From Sulfitobacter sp. SK012 (lineage in GTDB: Bacteria; Pseudomonadota; Alphaproteobacteria; Rhodobacterales; Rhodobacteraceae), in contig NZ_CP025804.1 of the NCBI RefSeq assembly GCF_003352085.1, positions 1,860,001 through 1,924,000 of the forward strand: a stretch of DNA of 64,000 nt, given 5' to 3'. Below are positions 37,191-47,161 of the stretch, piece after piece; position 1 is the stretch's first letter, and every line of letters begins with the position of its first letter. The notes beneath the pieces were generated by a model. It did not search any database. It worked only from the letters and a program-made list of their open reading frames with translations, and was not told where the DNA came from. The position numbers were made by a program, and so were the translations under genes.

Positions 37191-38912
37191 TTACTGCCAA
37201 GATTTGATCAACTCATCATAAGAGATCGTCACTGGAGTTTCGTCTTCGTTGTCCAGCTTCGGCTTTGGTGAACCGGGCTGTGAGAGCCAGTATTCTGGAT
37301 CCTGCTCTTCGTTCATTTTCGGACCGATATCCCCTTGGACACCAGCGCGCTCCAGACGGATCAGAACTTTTTCCTGATCAGCACACAGCGCATCAAGTGC
37401 TTCTTGTGGGGTTTTCGCACCGGACATTGCATCGCCGATGTTCTGCCACCACAACTGGGCCAGCTTTGGATAGTCAGGCACGTTGGTACCTGTTGGCGAC
37501 CACTGAACGCGGGCTGGTGAACGATAGAATTCGATCAAGCCACCCAGTTTCGGTGCACGCTCGGTAAAGCTTTCGTGCTGGATCGTCGATTCACGAATGA
37601 ATGTCAGGCCAACATGGCTTTTCTTCACGTCCACTGTCTTGGAGGTCACGAACTGCGCATAGAGCCAAGCGGCCTGTGCACGGTCTACTGGCGTCGATTC
37701 CATCAAGGTCCATGAACCGGCATCTTGGTAGCCGATCTTGGTGCCTTCGGTCCAATATGAACCGTGTGGCGAAGGTGCCATACGCCATTTTGGTGTGCCA
37801 TCTTCGTTCATCACAGGCAGATCAGGCATCACAGAAGCTGCTGTAAACGCTGTATACCAGAACATCTGCTGAGCGACGTTACCCTGAGCAGGAATTGGAC
37901 CCGCTTCGGAGAATGTCATACCAGCTGCGGCAGGAGGGGAGTACTTCTCCAGCCATTCGATGGATTTTGTGATCGCGTAGACAGCTGCCGGTCCGTTTGT
38001 AGCGCCGCCACGTGCAACACAAGAACCAACAGGCTGCGAGTTTTCGTTAACGCGGATGCCCCATTCATCGACAGGCAGGCCGTTTGGCTCACCTACGTCG
38101 CCGGCACCAGCCATGGACAGCCACGCATCAGTGTAGCGCCAACCCAAGGATGGGTCTTTTTTGCCGTAATCCATGTTACCAAAGACGTCGCCTTCGACGC
38201 CCAGACGCGACAGGTCGCGACCGGTGAAGAATTCAGCGATGTCTTCATAGGCTGACCAGTTAACCGGAACGCCCAGATCGTAGCCGAATTTCTCTTTGAA
38301 ATCAGTCTTGTTCTGTTCGTCGTTGAACCAATCATAGCGGAACCAATATAGGTTCGCGAATTGCTGGTCAGGCAACTGATAGATTTTGCCATCTGGTCCG
38401 GTTGTGAACGAAAGACCAATGAAATCTTCCAGATCAATATTGGGGTTGGTGACAGCAGCGCCTTCACCAGCCATCCAATCAGTCAGATTGCGCGCTTGCT
38501 GGTAGCGCCAGTGCGTGCCGATCAGATCGGAGTCGTTGATATAGGCGTCATAGATGTTCTCGCCAGACTGCATTTGTGTTTGCAGCTTTTCGACAACGTC
38601 GCCTTCGCCAATCAGGTCATGCGTGACTTTGATGCCAGTGATGGCTTCAAACGCAGGAGCCAGAACGGTGGCTTCGTATTCGTGTGTCCCGATTGTCTCG
38701 GACACCACATTGATCGACATGCCTGCATAAGGTGCGGCTGCGTCGACAAAGAACTGTAGCTCGGATTCTTGATCGGCCCGAGACAGTGATGACAACTCTC
38801 CGATTTCGCTGTCCAAGAAAGCCTTTGCAGCATCCATGTCCGCGAACGCCGGAGCGGCAAGCATGCATGTTGCAAGGCCTATCGCTGTCGTTCCTTTTAG
38901 TCGCAAGTTCAT
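37191..38912 (-). CDS. glpV: glycerol ABC transporter substrate-binding protein GlpV
   Basis: The 573-residue protein has an N-terminal signal peptide (about 1-24, ending PAFA), followed by the extracellular solute-binding fold of family 1 type. Its position at the end of glpD-S-T-P-Q-U identifies it as the periplasmic binding protein of the glycerol uptake system described in Rhizobium leguminosarum. The large size is characteristic. The 71 bp before it contain its ribosome site (GGGAGGAA). Confidence 0.9.
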   Translation of the reverse strand: MNLRLKGTTAIGLATCMLAAPAFADMDAAKAFLDSEIGELSSLSRADQESELQFFVDAAAPYAGMSINVVSETIGTHEYEATVLAPAFEAITGIKVTHDLIGEGDVVEKLQTQMQSGENIYDAYINDSDLIGTHWRYQQARNLTDWMAGEGAAVTNPNIDLEDFIGLSFTTGPDGKIYQLPDQQFANLYWFRYDWFNDEQNKTDFKEKFGYDLGVPVNWSAYEDIAEFFTGRDLSRLGVEGDVFGNMDYGKKDPSLGWRYTDAWLSMAGAGDVGEPNGLPVDEWGIRVNENSQPVGSCVARGGATNGPAAVYAITKSIEWLEKYSPPAAAGMTFSEAGPIPAQGNVAQQMFWYTAFTAASVMPDLPVMNEDGTPKWRMAPSPHGSYWTEGTKIGYQDAGSWTLMESTPVDRAQAAWLYAQFVTSKTVDVKKSHVGLTFIRESTIQHESFTERAPKLGGLIEFYRSPARVQWSPTGTNVPDYPKLAQLWWQNIGDAMSGAKTPQEALDALCADQEKVLIRLERAGVQGDIGPKMNEEQDPEYWLSQPGSPKPKLDNEDETPVTISYDELIKSWQ

Positions 38913-38983
38913 TGGTGTTCCTCCCTAGATAAGAACGGTTAAGGCCGGCCGGGTCTTGCACACCGGTGGCCCATTTGCTTTTT

Positions 38984-39256
38984 CTAGACCCAGCGAAATA
39001 CTGCGAGAGCGTAGAAAAAGCATACGATCAGTGCACCCCATTGGGGCGCGCTGAGCAGTCCAAGCCAAGCCAGATTAAGAAAGGCTGAGCCTAGTAGCGT
39101 GATGAACAAGCGGTCACCCCGCGTCGTTTCGATCCCCAAAACGCCATTGCGCGGCACTTCGGGGAATTTGATTCCGAGCACCGTAAAGGTGATCAGTGTC
39201 ACCGCAATAAATGCGAAGAAAGCGGCGGTCGGCCAAGTCCATGCCATCCATTCCAT
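38984..39256 (-). CDS. glpU: DUF2160 membrane protein GlpU
   Basis: The 90-residue protein has two or three hydrophobic segments (about 8-27, 50-66, 70-88) and the DUF2160 pattern GIETTRGDRLFITLLGSAF. In the glycerol ABC operon this small membrane protein sits between the permease and binding-protein genes. Its role is not defined; it may assist the transporter. Confidence 0.88.
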   Translation of the reverse strand: MEWMAWTWPTAAFFAFIAVTLITFTVLGIKFPEVPRNGVLGIETTRGDRLFITLLGSAFLNLAWLGLLSAPQWGALIVCFFYALAVFRWV

Positions 39257-39276
39257 AGGTCTCTCCCTTTTCTTAG

Positions 39277-40116
39277 TTACACGCGGCCCAGGGCAAAGCC
39301 CTTGGCGATGTAGTTGCGGACAAAGTAAATCACCAAAACGCCGGGCAAGATTGTGAGAACCCCGGCAGCAGCCAGAACACCCCAGTCAATCCCAGCAGCA
39401 CCGACGGTACGTGTCATCGTGGCTGCAATCGGCTTGGCGTTAACGCTGGTCAGTGTGCGGCTCAGCAAAAGCTCAACCCAGCTGAACATGAACAAAAAGA
39501 ACGCGGTGACGCCGATGCCTGAGGCAACAAGTGGCGTGAAAATCCGGATGAAAAACCGCGGGAACGAATAGCCGTCGATATAGGCCGTTTCGTCGATCTC
39601 TTTGGGTACACCGCGCATGAACCCTTCGAGGATCCAAACCGCCAGAGGCACGTTGAACAGGCAATGCGCCAAAGCGACGGCGATATGCGTGTCGAACAAA
39701 CCAACCGAGCTGTAGAGCTGGAAAAACGGCAGCGCAAAAACAGCAGGGGGGGCCATCCGGTTGGTCAGCAGCCAAAAGAACAGGTGCTTATCACCAAGGA
39801 ACGTATAGCGGCTGAACGCGTAAGCGGCGGGCAGGGCGACGGCCAGTGAGATGACCATATTCATCACCACATAGGCCATGGAGTTTAGATAGCCGGTGTA
39901 CCACGAGGCATCCGCCAGGATCGTGCGGTAGTTGTCGAATGTCAGATCATTAGGCCACAAGGTGAAGCTGTTTAGGATCTCCGTGTTTGTTTTGAGGCTC
40001 ATGGTCAGCAGCCAATAGATCGGCAGCAGCAAGAACAGCAGATAAAGACCCATTACAATGGCGCTGCCCTTTATCTTGGGTAGGCGACGGGCGGTGGGAT
40101 GAGAGACATCAGACAT
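39277..40116 (-). CDS. glpQ: glycerol ABC transporter permease GlpQ
   Basis: The 279-residue binding-protein-dependent permease has about six membrane segments and the EAA-type cytoplasmic loop near residues 170-195 (EIDETAYIDGYSFPRFFIRIF), where the ATPase docks. It starts at the last base of the glpP stop (TGATG-type overlap), so the two permeases are translationally coupled. Confidence 0.92.
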   Translation of the reverse strand: MSDVSHPTARRLPKIKGSAIVMGLYLLFLLLPIYWLLTMSLKTNTEILNSFTLWPNDLTFDNYRTILADASWYTGYLNSMAYVVMNMVISLAVALPAAYAFSRYTFLGDKHLFFWLLTNRMAPPAVFALPFFQLYSSVGLFDTHIAVALAHCLFNVPLAVWILEGFMRGVPKEIDETAYIDGYSFPRFFIRIFTPLVASGIGVTAFFLFMFSWVELLLSRTLTSVNAKPIAATMTRTVGAAGIDWGVLAAAGVLTILPGVLVIYFVRNYIAKGFALGRV

Positions 40117-40988
40117 TAGTGGCCATCCCTTTTGTCGAGGTTCGTCATGACGGTGTAGAACACGTATGAAATCAACAGGATAACGAGATAATACATGATC
40201 GAGAACGCCGCAGCAGGTCCAAGGTCAAACTGTCCAAGCGCCATTTTGACCAGATCAATCGACAAGAACGTAGTCGAGTTGCCGGGGCCGCCACCAGTGA
40301 CCACAAAGGGTTCGGTGTAGATCATAAAGCTGTCCATGAACCGCAGCAGGATCGCGATCATCAGAACGCCCATGATCTTGGGCAGTTCAATAAAGCGGAA
40401 CACTTTCCAACGGCTGGCCTGATCGATTTTGGCGGCCTGATAATAGGCATCCGGGATCGATTGCAAACCGGCATACGCCAGAAGGGCGACCAGAGATGTC
40501 CAATGCCAGACATCCATAACGATGACGGTTACCCATGCGGCATAGAAGTTTTGCGTATAGTTATAATCGATCCCAATGGCATCCAGCGTATAGCCCAACA
40601 GCCCGATATCGACGCGGCCAAAGATCTGCCAAATCGTGCCTACAACATTCCATGGGATGAGCAGGGGGAGAGACATCAGGACCAGGCAAAGTGACGCCCA
40701 GAACCCGCTTTTGGGCATGTTGAGCGCTACAAAGATGCCCAAGGGAATTTCGATCGCGAGAATGATCCCCGAGAAGGCAAGCTGGCGGCCCAAAGCGTTC
40801 CACATCCGCTCTGACGACATCATTTCCTCGAACCACTCGAAACCGGCCCAGAAGAATTGGTTGTTGCCGAATGTGTCCTGAACCGAATAGTTTACCACCG
40901 TCATCAGGGGAATGACCGCTGAGAAGGCAACAAGCACAAGCACGGGCAGGATAAGAAACCATGCCTTTTGATTGACGGTCTTATTCAC
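40116..40988 (-). CDS. glpP: glycerol ABC transporter permease GlpP
   Basis: The 290-residue permease has about six membrane segments and an EAA-like loop (IPDAYYQAAKIDQASRWKVF). It pairs with GlpQ to form the channel. It lies 54 bp downstream of glpT. Confidence 0.92.
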   Translation of the reverse strand: MNKTVNQKAWFLILPVLVLVAFSAVIPLMTVVNYSVQDTFGNNQFFWAGFEWFEEMMSSERMWNALGRQLAFSGIILAIEIPLGIFVALNMPKSGFWASLCLVLMSLPLLIPWNVVGTIWQIFGRVDIGLLGYTLDAIGIDYNYTQNFYAAWVTVIVMDVWHWTSLVALLAYAGLQSIPDAYYQAAKIDQASRWKVFRFIELPKIMGVLMIAILLRFMDSFMIYTEPFVVTGGGPGNSTTFLSIDLVKMALGQFDLGPAAAFSIMYYLVILLISYVFYTVMTNLDKRDGH

Positions 40989-41042
40989 AACGCAGCTCCT
41001 TCAACGAAATGACAGGTCGGATGGATTAAGCTTGGGCGCATC

Positions 41043-42122
41043 TCATGCCCCCTTTGGCGCGATGCGCCAGCTATCGGCGTAGACGTTCACACCGGCAGTA
41101 TCGAAAACAACGCGGTTCATTTCGGGTGAAACCGTCTCGCCCTCAGCGAGGATTACGTTGATCGCGGTGCCTTGAAAATCTGCGCGGACAATCTTGTGGC
41201 GGCCCACATCTTCAACCCGCTTGATGGTGACGGGAATACCCTCATCTCCTTCAGCGAGTGAGGTGAACTCAGGCCGCACCCCAAGCTCTACTTTGCCTGT
41301 TGGTGTTCCATAGGCCTTGCCCAGTGAAATCTTGTTGCCTGCAATCACGGCCGTGTTGCCAGAGACTTCGGCATCAAGGACGTTCATGCCCGGAGAGCCA
41401 ATGAAATACCCAACAAAGGTATGCTCAGGTGTCTCAAACAGCTCCTGCGGCGTGCCCATTTGCACAACGCGCCCGTCATACATAACGGCCACTTTGTCGG
41501 CAAAGGTCAGCGCTTCGGTTTGGTCATGCGTCACATAGATCATCGTGTGGCCAAACTCATGATGGAGCGCCTTTAGCTGTGTGCGCAGCTCCCATTTCAT
41601 ATGGGGATCGATGACAGTTAGCGGCTCGTCAAACAGCAGCGCATTCACATCCTCGCGGACCATGCCGCGGCCCAGCGATATCTTTTGCTTTGCGTCTGCC
41701 GTGAGGCCGCGCGCCTTGCGGTCCAGCATTTCTTCCATGCCGATCATATTTGCGATCTGCTGTACTCGGTCGCGCACATAGGCCGCATCAGCGCCCCGAT
41801 TGCGCAGCGGAAAAGCCAGATTGTCACGCACGGTCATTGTGTCGTAAACGACCGGAAACTGGAACACTTGCGCTATGTTGCGCTCTGTTGTGGGCGCCAT
41901 TGTCACATCTTGATCATTGAACAGGATGCGACCCTGACTTGGGTGCAAAAGCCCCGAGATGATGTTGAGCAGCGTGGATTTACCACAGCCCGAAGCACCA
42001 AGCAGGGCATAGGCTTCGCCGTCCACCCAATCATGGTTCAACTCTTTAAGCGCGAAATCGTCTTCGCCCTTGGGGTTGGGCAGGTAGGAATGCGCCAGAT
42101 TATCGAGGGTTATTTTTGCCAT
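41043..42122 (-). CDS. glpT: glycerol ABC transporter ATPase GlpT, with atypical signature motif
   Basis: The 359-residue ATPase has Walker A GASGCGKST, Walker B ALLFDEPLTVID, H-loop IYVTHDQ and a C-terminal TOBE-like domain. The ABC signature, normally LSGGQ, reads LTADAKQKISLGRG. The partner GlpS has a canonical signature, so the two form an asymmetric heterodimer with one probably degenerate ATP site. It is 12 bp after glpS. The symbol follows the Rhizobium operon and is not the E. coli GlpT antiporter. Confidence 0.9.
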   Translation of the reverse strand: MAKITLDNLAHSYLPNPKGEDDFALKELNHDWVDGEAYALLGASGCGKSTLLNIISGLLHPSQGRILFNDQDVTMAPTTERNIAQVFQFPVVYDTMTVRDNLAFPLRNRGADAAYVRDRVQQIANMIGMEEMLDRKARGLTADAKQKISLGRGMVREDVNALLFDEPLTVIDPHMKWELRTQLKALHHEFGHTMIYVTHDQTEALTFADKVAVMYDGRVVQMGTPQELFETPEHTFVGYFIGSPGMNVLDAEVSGNTAVIAGNKISLGKAYGTPTGKVELGVRPEFTSLAEGDEGIPVTIKRVEDVGRHKIVRADFQGTAINVILAEGETVSPEMNRVVFDTAGVNVYADSWRIAPKGA

Positions 42123-42134
42123 TCTATTTTCCCC

Positions 42135-43223
42135 TCAGGCCGCAGTTGCATAAGATGCAGCTGCGATTGCTGTGCCGTCTTTGGCAAAGATGTAGACATG
42201 TTTTGGATCTAGATAGACCTTCAAAGCGGAGCCGATCTCTAGGATTTTGACCCCATGGACCAATCCGACCCAGCTTTCGCCTTGGTGGTCCAAATGCACG
42301 AAAGTTTCTGATCCGGTGATCTCTGTGACGCTCAACTTGCCGGTGAATTCCAAGGCGGCCGGCGAATGTTTGGCCAGCTCAAGATGGTTCGGGCGGAACC
42401 CGGCAAGATATTCGCCATCGGCCAAACCTGCAAAGGCATCAGAAACCGGTGCTGTTTGCCCCTCTCCAAAATGTAGACGCTCGCCAGTTTTGCGGATTTG
42501 CAAAAAGTTCATAGGTGGATCAGAGAATACCCGCGCTGTTGTGGCATCAACGGGCTGGCGGTAGACGATCGGCGTTTTACCAAATTGCGTGACCCGGCCT
42601 TCCCACAAGGCCGCCGTATTACCGCCGAGCAACAAAGCCTCTTCGGGCTCGGTCGTGGCGTAAACAAAGATTGAGCCTGCTTCCTCGAAAATCTTGGGGA
42701 TCTCGGCGCGCAATTCTTCGCGCAGCTTGTAATCGAGATTGGCCAATGGCTCATCCAACAAAACAAGGCCTGCGTCTTTGACAAGGGCGCGCGCAAGGGC
42801 GCAGCGCTGTTGCTGACCGCCCGACAATTCCAATGGTTTGCGGTCCAACATTGCAGAAAGCTGCATCAAATCGGCGGCCTTTTTCACGGCGCCGTCAATC
42901 TGATCGGCTGACTTACCAAGCAGCCGCATTGGGCTGGCGATGTTGTCATAGACCGTCATAGAGGGGTAGTTGATGAACTGCTGATAAACCATGGCGACGC
43001 CGCGGTCCTGAACGCGCATGCCGGTGACATCGGTGCCATTCCAAATGACCTTGCCGGTGGTCGGCACGTCGAGCCCCGCCATCACACGCATCAGCGATGT
43101 CTTGCCCGATGAGGTAGGCCCAAGCAGGACATTCATCGTGCCGGACGACAGCTCCAGATCGGTAGGGTGAATATGTGTCTGGCCGTTCACGACCTTGGAC
43201 ACACCCTCTAGAACAAGTGACAT
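42135..43223 (-). CDS. glpS: glycerol ABC transporter ATPase GlpS
   Basis: The 362-residue ATPase has Walker A GPTSSGKTS, the canonical signature LSGGQQQRCALARAL, Walker B LVLLDEPLANLD and a C-terminal TOBE-type regulatory domain. The H-loop position reads VYATTEPEEAL, with Thr in place of the usual histidine, so this half also departs from consensus. It works with GlpT to drive GlpPQ. It lies 21 bp after glpD. Confidence 0.9.
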   Translation of the reverse strand: MSLVLEGVSKVVNGQTHIHPTDLELSSGTMNVLLGPTSSGKTSLMRVMAGLDVPTTGKVIWNGTDVTGMRVQDRGVAMVYQQFINYPSMTVYDNIASPMRLLGKSADQIDGAVKKAADLMQLSAMLDRKPLELSGGQQQRCALARALVKDAGLVLLDEPLANLDYKLREELRAEIPKIFEEAGSIFVYATTEPEEALLLGGNTAALWEGRVTQFGKTPIVYRQPVDATTARVFSDPPMNFLQIRKTGERLHFGEGQTAPVSDAFAGLADGEYLAGFRPNHLELAKHSPAALEFTGKLSVTEITGSETFVHLDHQGESWVGLVHGVKILEIGSALKVYLDPKHVYIFAKDGTAIAAASYATAA

Positions 43224-43244
43224 TTCTCTCTCCCTTGTCGCAGT

Positions 43245-44861
43245 TTACACTGCGCTTTGCAGCGACGAGGCGGTGGGCACGTTGGCCAACCATGTGTCGA
43301 GCAAATCAATTTCTTGCGTTGTTAGCCTGAGGCCAAGCTTGGATCGGCGCCAAACAATATCTTCTGCGCTGACCGCAAATTCCTTTTGGGTCAGCCATTT
43401 TACTTCACGTTCCGTCAGGTCTGCTCCGAAGTCTTGCCCAAGGTCCGCTGCGGTTTTCGCATCACCCAAGACTTCAAACGCTTCAAGACCGTAAGCTTTC
43501 ACCATACGTGAAGCCCAGCGTTTGGACAAAAATGGGTATTTCTCCGCCAACTGACCTTGCAGCGCCGCGACACCGTCTACCGGAAAATCTCCACCCGGCA
43601 GCGGAACGCCGGCCGTCCATGGCTTTTGAGCATGACTGAAAAACGGCTCGACCTTTTCCAGCGCGGATTCAGCAAGCTTGCGGTAGGTTGTGATCTTGCC
43701 GCCAAAGACGTTCAGGATAGGCGCACCCGCAGATTGGTCGACCTTTAAGACATAGTCGCGCGTTGCAGATGTCGCTGAGGATGCACCGTCATTATAAAGC
43801 GGGCGCACACCAGAATAGGTCCAGACAACATCGTCCTGTGTCACAGGTTTCTTGAGGTAATTCGATGCAAAAGCCAAAAGATAGTCTTGTTCTTCTGGTG
43901 TGCAGACGGGCTTCTCACCCACCGATTCATGATCTGCGTCTGTGGTCCCGATCAGTGTAAAGTCGGTCTCGTAGGGAACCGTAAAGATGATCCGTCCGTC
44001 TTCACCTTGGAAGAAATAGCATTTGTCGTGATCATAGAGTTTCCGGGTCACGATGTGGCTGCCCCGGACCAAGCGCACACCTTCTGAGGAATTGATGCGC
44101 ACGGTATTGCGAATGATATTTTCGACCCATGGGCCACCTGCGTTGATCAACATCCGCGCTTTGACCAGCCGATGCTCGCCTTGGTCCTTTGCCTCAAGCA
44201 TCACGTGCCACAGGCCGTCCACTTGTTCCGCAGAGATAACCTTGGTTCGAACATTGATCTGGGCACCGCGGTCTTGGGCATCGCGGGCATTCAAGACCAC
44301 CAAGCGGCTGTCTTCGATCCAGCAATCAGAATATTCGTAGGCCTGCTCAAACCGCTCCTGAAGCGGCGCACCCTCTGGGCTGCCCTTAAGCCGAATTGAG
44401 GTCGTGCGTTTGAGGATTTGGCGCCCGCCCAGATTGTCATACATGAACAAGCCCAACCGAATGAGCCAAGCGGGGCGGCGGCCTTTCATCCATGGCATCA
44501 CAACATTTAGCAGTTTTGAGGTTGGCGTATCGCCTTCAAACCGCATGTCTTTGTGGTAGGGCAGGACAAACCGCATCGGCCAAGAGATATGCGGCATCGC
44601 TTTGAGTAATGTTTCGCGTTCGATCAACGCCTCGCGGACAAGGCGGACTTCCCAATATTCAAGATAGCGCAAGCCACCATGAAACAACTTTGTTGAGGCG
44701 GAGGATGTTGCCGAAGCCAGATCATTCATTTCGGCCAGCTCAACGCTCAGGCCACGGCCAACCGCATCACGTGCAATGCCACATCCATTGATCCCGCCGC
44801 CTATGACGAACAGATCGACGATGTCTAGGTTTGCACCTTGATCCAATGAAGCCCCCCGCAT
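43245..44861 (-). CDS. glpD: aerobic glycerol-3-phosphate dehydrogenase
   Basis: GlpD oxidises glycerol-3-phosphate to dihydroxyacetone phosphate and passes electrons to quinone at the inner membrane. The 538-residue flavoprotein has the FAD motif VIGGGINGCGIARDAVGRGL and the family motifs SSASTKLFHGGLRYLE, NAGGPWVENI and GGKITTYRKLAE. It is the first gene of the glycerol operon and is divergent from its repressor. Glycerol kinase is not in this window. Confidence 0.97.
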   Translation of the reverse strand: MRGASLDQGANLDIVDLFVIGGGINGCGIARDAVGRGLSVELAEMNDLASATSSASTKLFHGGLRYLEYWEVRLVREALIERETLLKAMPHISWPMRFVLPYHKDMRFEGDTPTSKLLNVVMPWMKGRRPAWLIRLGLFMYDNLGGRQILKRTTSIRLKGSPEGAPLQERFEQAYEYSDCWIEDSRLVVLNARDAQDRGAQINVRTKVISAEQVDGLWHVMLEAKDQGEHRLVKARMLINAGGPWVENIIRNTVRINSSEGVRLVRGSHIVTRKLYDHDKCYFFQGEDGRIIFTVPYETDFTLIGTTDADHESVGEKPVCTPEEQDYLLAFASNYLKKPVTQDDVVWTYSGVRPLYNDGASSATSATRDYVLKVDQSAGAPILNVFGGKITTYRKLAESALEKVEPFFSHAQKPWTAGVPLPGGDFPVDGVAALQGQLAEKYPFLSKRWASRMVKAYGLEAFEVLGDAKTAADLGQDFGADLTEREVKWLTQKEFAVSAEDIVWRRSKLGLRLTTQEIDLLDTWLANVPTASSLQSAV

Positions 44862-45140
44862 TCATGACCCGCCAAAGACTCAGCGTTTCCGGCGTTGCGT
44901 CACTAGGCACTAAGCGTCTTTAACGGTCAAGTCCGAATGTTCGTTTTTTTTCGCTTCTCTAATTTGAACATATTTTCATCAACATTTCTCGGCATAAGGG
45001 TGAAATTCTTGTGGCGCTGGATCAAAGCGAACCCAGCGCTCCCTTGACGCGCATGCGCTGGTGGTGATTGTTGTCAAACGCAGCGCCCAGACAAGGACGT
45101 GCTATTAACCAAGCGGGCACAAGCGCCCGGGGAGAAGACC
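44862..45140. promoter_or_regulatory. glpD-glpR divergent control region
   Basis: This intergenic region is AT-rich around 44935-45000, with TGTTCG near 44938 and TTTGAACAT near 44963. These resemble half-sites of GlpR operators (TGTTCG...CGAACA), but no clean palindrome is present. It probably holds both promoters. Confidence 0.4.
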
Positions 45141-45899
45141 ATGGCCGCGAATTTCCGGCAAAAAGAGATAGTTGAGCTGGCGCGTAAGGAGGGCAAAGTC
45201 ACCGTTGATGGGCTTGCTGACTTTTATGATGTGACCGTCCAAACCATCAGACGTGACTTGTCCGAATTGGCAGAGAAGGGACGGCTTGAGCGCGTGCATG
45301 GCGGCGCGGTTGTGCCTTCAGGGGTTGTGAACCTGGTCTATGACGAACGCCGCCGCATGAACGAAGACGGCAAGAAAGCGATTGCTGTCGCATGTGCCGC
45401 CGCGATTTCGAATGGGGCATCGGTGTTCATGAACATCGGAACCAGTACCGAAGCCGTTGCGCATGAACTGCTGGATCACGAAAATCTGCTGGTTGTGACC
45501 AACAACCTGAATATCGCGAACACACTCGCAGCCAACCATAGTTTCGAGATCATCCTGACAGGTGGCGTTTTGCGGCGTGCGGACGGTGGGCTTGTTGGTG
45601 GCCTTACCGCTGAAATGGTGCGGCAATTCAAGTTTGATTTCTCGGTTCTAGGGTGCTCTGCGATCGACGAAGATGGCGATCTTTTGGATTTTGATGGCCA
45701 AGAAGTTCTGGTGAGCAAAACCGCCATTCAACGCTCGCGCAATGTCATGGTTGTTGCCGATCACCTCAAGCTTCAACGCAAGGCACCGCTCACAATTTGT
45801 TCTCTCAGCGATGTGGGGGTTTGGTTCACGGATGGCGCATTGCCTGAGAAGCTCGCAGGCGACTGCCAGCGGTGGGGCACACAAGTTGTGAAGGTCTAA
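45141..45899 (+). CDS. glpR: DeoR-family repressor of glycerol metabolism
   Basis: The 252-residue protein has the N-terminal DeoR helix-turn-helix (VDGLADFYDVTVQTIRRDL) and the C-terminal DeoRC sugar-phosphate sensor with NIGTSTEAVAHEL and LTGGVLRR. Adjacent to and divergent from glpD, it is most likely the glycerol-3-phosphate-responsive repressor GlpR. The ATG at 45141 has GGAG 6 bp upstream; the frame extends to 45099 without homology. Confidence 0.9.
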   Translation: MAANFRQKEIVELARKEGKVTVDGLADFYDVTVQTIRRDLSELAEKGRLERVHGGAVVPSGVVNLVYDERRRMNEDGKKAIAVACAAAISNGASVFMNIGTSTEAVAHELLDHENLLVVTNNLNIANTLAANHSFEIILTGGVLRRADGGLVGGLTAEMVRQFKFDFSVLGCSAIDEDGDLLDFDGQEVLVSKTAIQRSRNVMVVADHLKLQRKAPLTICSLSDVGVWFTDGALPEKLAGDCQRWGTQVVKV

Positions 45900-45985
45900 G
45901 GCCTCAACGGACCATCAATGCAGGCGCATGTGATCATTTATCGTGACACAAGTGACTGAATTTAGCGGATGCAGTGCTTTTTGCA

Positions 45986-47056
45986 CTAACGCCGTTTACC
46001 GCGGGCTTGTGTTTTCTTGTTGCCGCGCGCCCCGGTCGTTGTGGGCGTGTTGTCGCGGTTTTCCTCTGACAGTTTGCGCCACCGACCCAGGCGTTCCGCG
46101 TCGAGCGTGCCATCCTTGATGGCCGCCTGAACCATACAGCCCGGTTCGTGCATATGCGTGCAATCTCTGAAGCGGCAGTGCGGGGCCAGTTCCGTGATTT
46201 CAGCAAAGAGCACATCCAGCCCAGCAGAGACATCGCTGACGTGCAGCGTGCGCATGCCCGGCGTATCGATCACCCAACCGCCACTGGCAATTTCATGAAG
46301 CGACCGCGAGGTGGTGGTATGCCGCCCCTTTGCGTCGCCCTCGCGGATGCCACCTGTCGGCTGCGCTTCTTCCTCAGATTTGGCGGCCAAGGTATTGAGC
46401 AAAGTGGATTTTCCAACCCCAGATGATCCAACAAGAGCAACGGTTTGGCCAACACCACACCACGGAGCAAGCGCCGTTACCGCAGCCTGCGTTTTTGCGT
46501 TCAACGTCACGACAGATAGGTCGCGTTGAAGGGCCGCTGCCTGCTCTTCATAGTTCGACACGTCTTCTACCTGATCCGCCTTGGTCAAGACGATCACCGG
46601 ATCTGTTCCAGCTTCATTGGCGAGGGCGAGATAACGTTCCAAGCGGGCGGGGTTAAAATCGTCATTGCACGAGGTAACGATAAAAAGCGTGTCGATGTTT
46701 GCCGCAATCAATTGCCGGACCCGCGCGCCCATCGTTTGCCGCTGGAGCAATGACTGTCGTTCAAGCCGGCGAATGACCATGTGATCCTGAGGTTCCACAA
46801 GAACCCAGTCCCCCACTGCGAAATCGGTTGTCCCCATCTGGCCGGGCAGGCTCAGCTTGACTGGGCCATCTTCAGATTGCGCCGTCAGTCGGGAGCGATG
46901 AACCGTCGCGATGCGTACGCGCGCATACGCCGTTTCGTCAGCGTCCAGTTGGTCGTCAAAGAACTGAGACCAACCAAGAGAGGCCAACGAGGATGAAGCA
47001 GGATCAGTATTTTTATTCACAGTTCTCTGAATGGTCGCGCCATCCGCGTGATGCAA
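45986..47056 (-). CDS. rsgA: ribosome small-subunit-dependent GTPase RsgA
   Basis: RsgA is a circularly permuted GTPase that checks late 30S maturation. The 356-residue protein has an OB-fold N-terminus. The GTPase motifs come in permuted order: LTKAD (G4) before GSSGVGKSTLLN (G1) and DTPGMR (G3). A zinc-binding C-terminal segment (CRFRDCTHMHEPGC) follows. The last residues are very basic. It stands alone between glpR and the ferric-reductase-like gene. Confidence 0.96.
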   Translation of the reverse strand: MHHADGATIQRTVNKNTDPASSSLASLGWSQFFDDQLDADETAYARVRIATVHRSRLTAQSEDGPVKLSLPGQMGTTDFAVGDWVLVEPQDHMVIRRLERQSLLQRQTMGARVRQLIAANIDTLFIVTSCNDDFNPARLERYLALANEAGTDPVIVLTKADQVEDVSNYEEQAAALQRDLSVVTLNAKTQAAVTALAPWCGVGQTVALVGSSGVGKSTLLNTLAAKSEEEAQPTGGIREGDAKGRHTTTSRSLHEIASGGWVIDTPGMRTLHVSDVSAGLDVLFAEITELAPHCRFRDCTHMHEPGCMVQAAIKDGTLDAERLGRWRKLSEENRDNTPTTTGARGNKKTQARGKRR

Positions 47057-47161
47057 GGCTTTCTATTGGTATCTACATGCTTTGATGTCCAAAGCGTCAG
47101 GCAGGTTACAGTAACAGCAGCATTTGAAATTGGCGTGGCGTGAACCCGTGCTCAGACAAAA

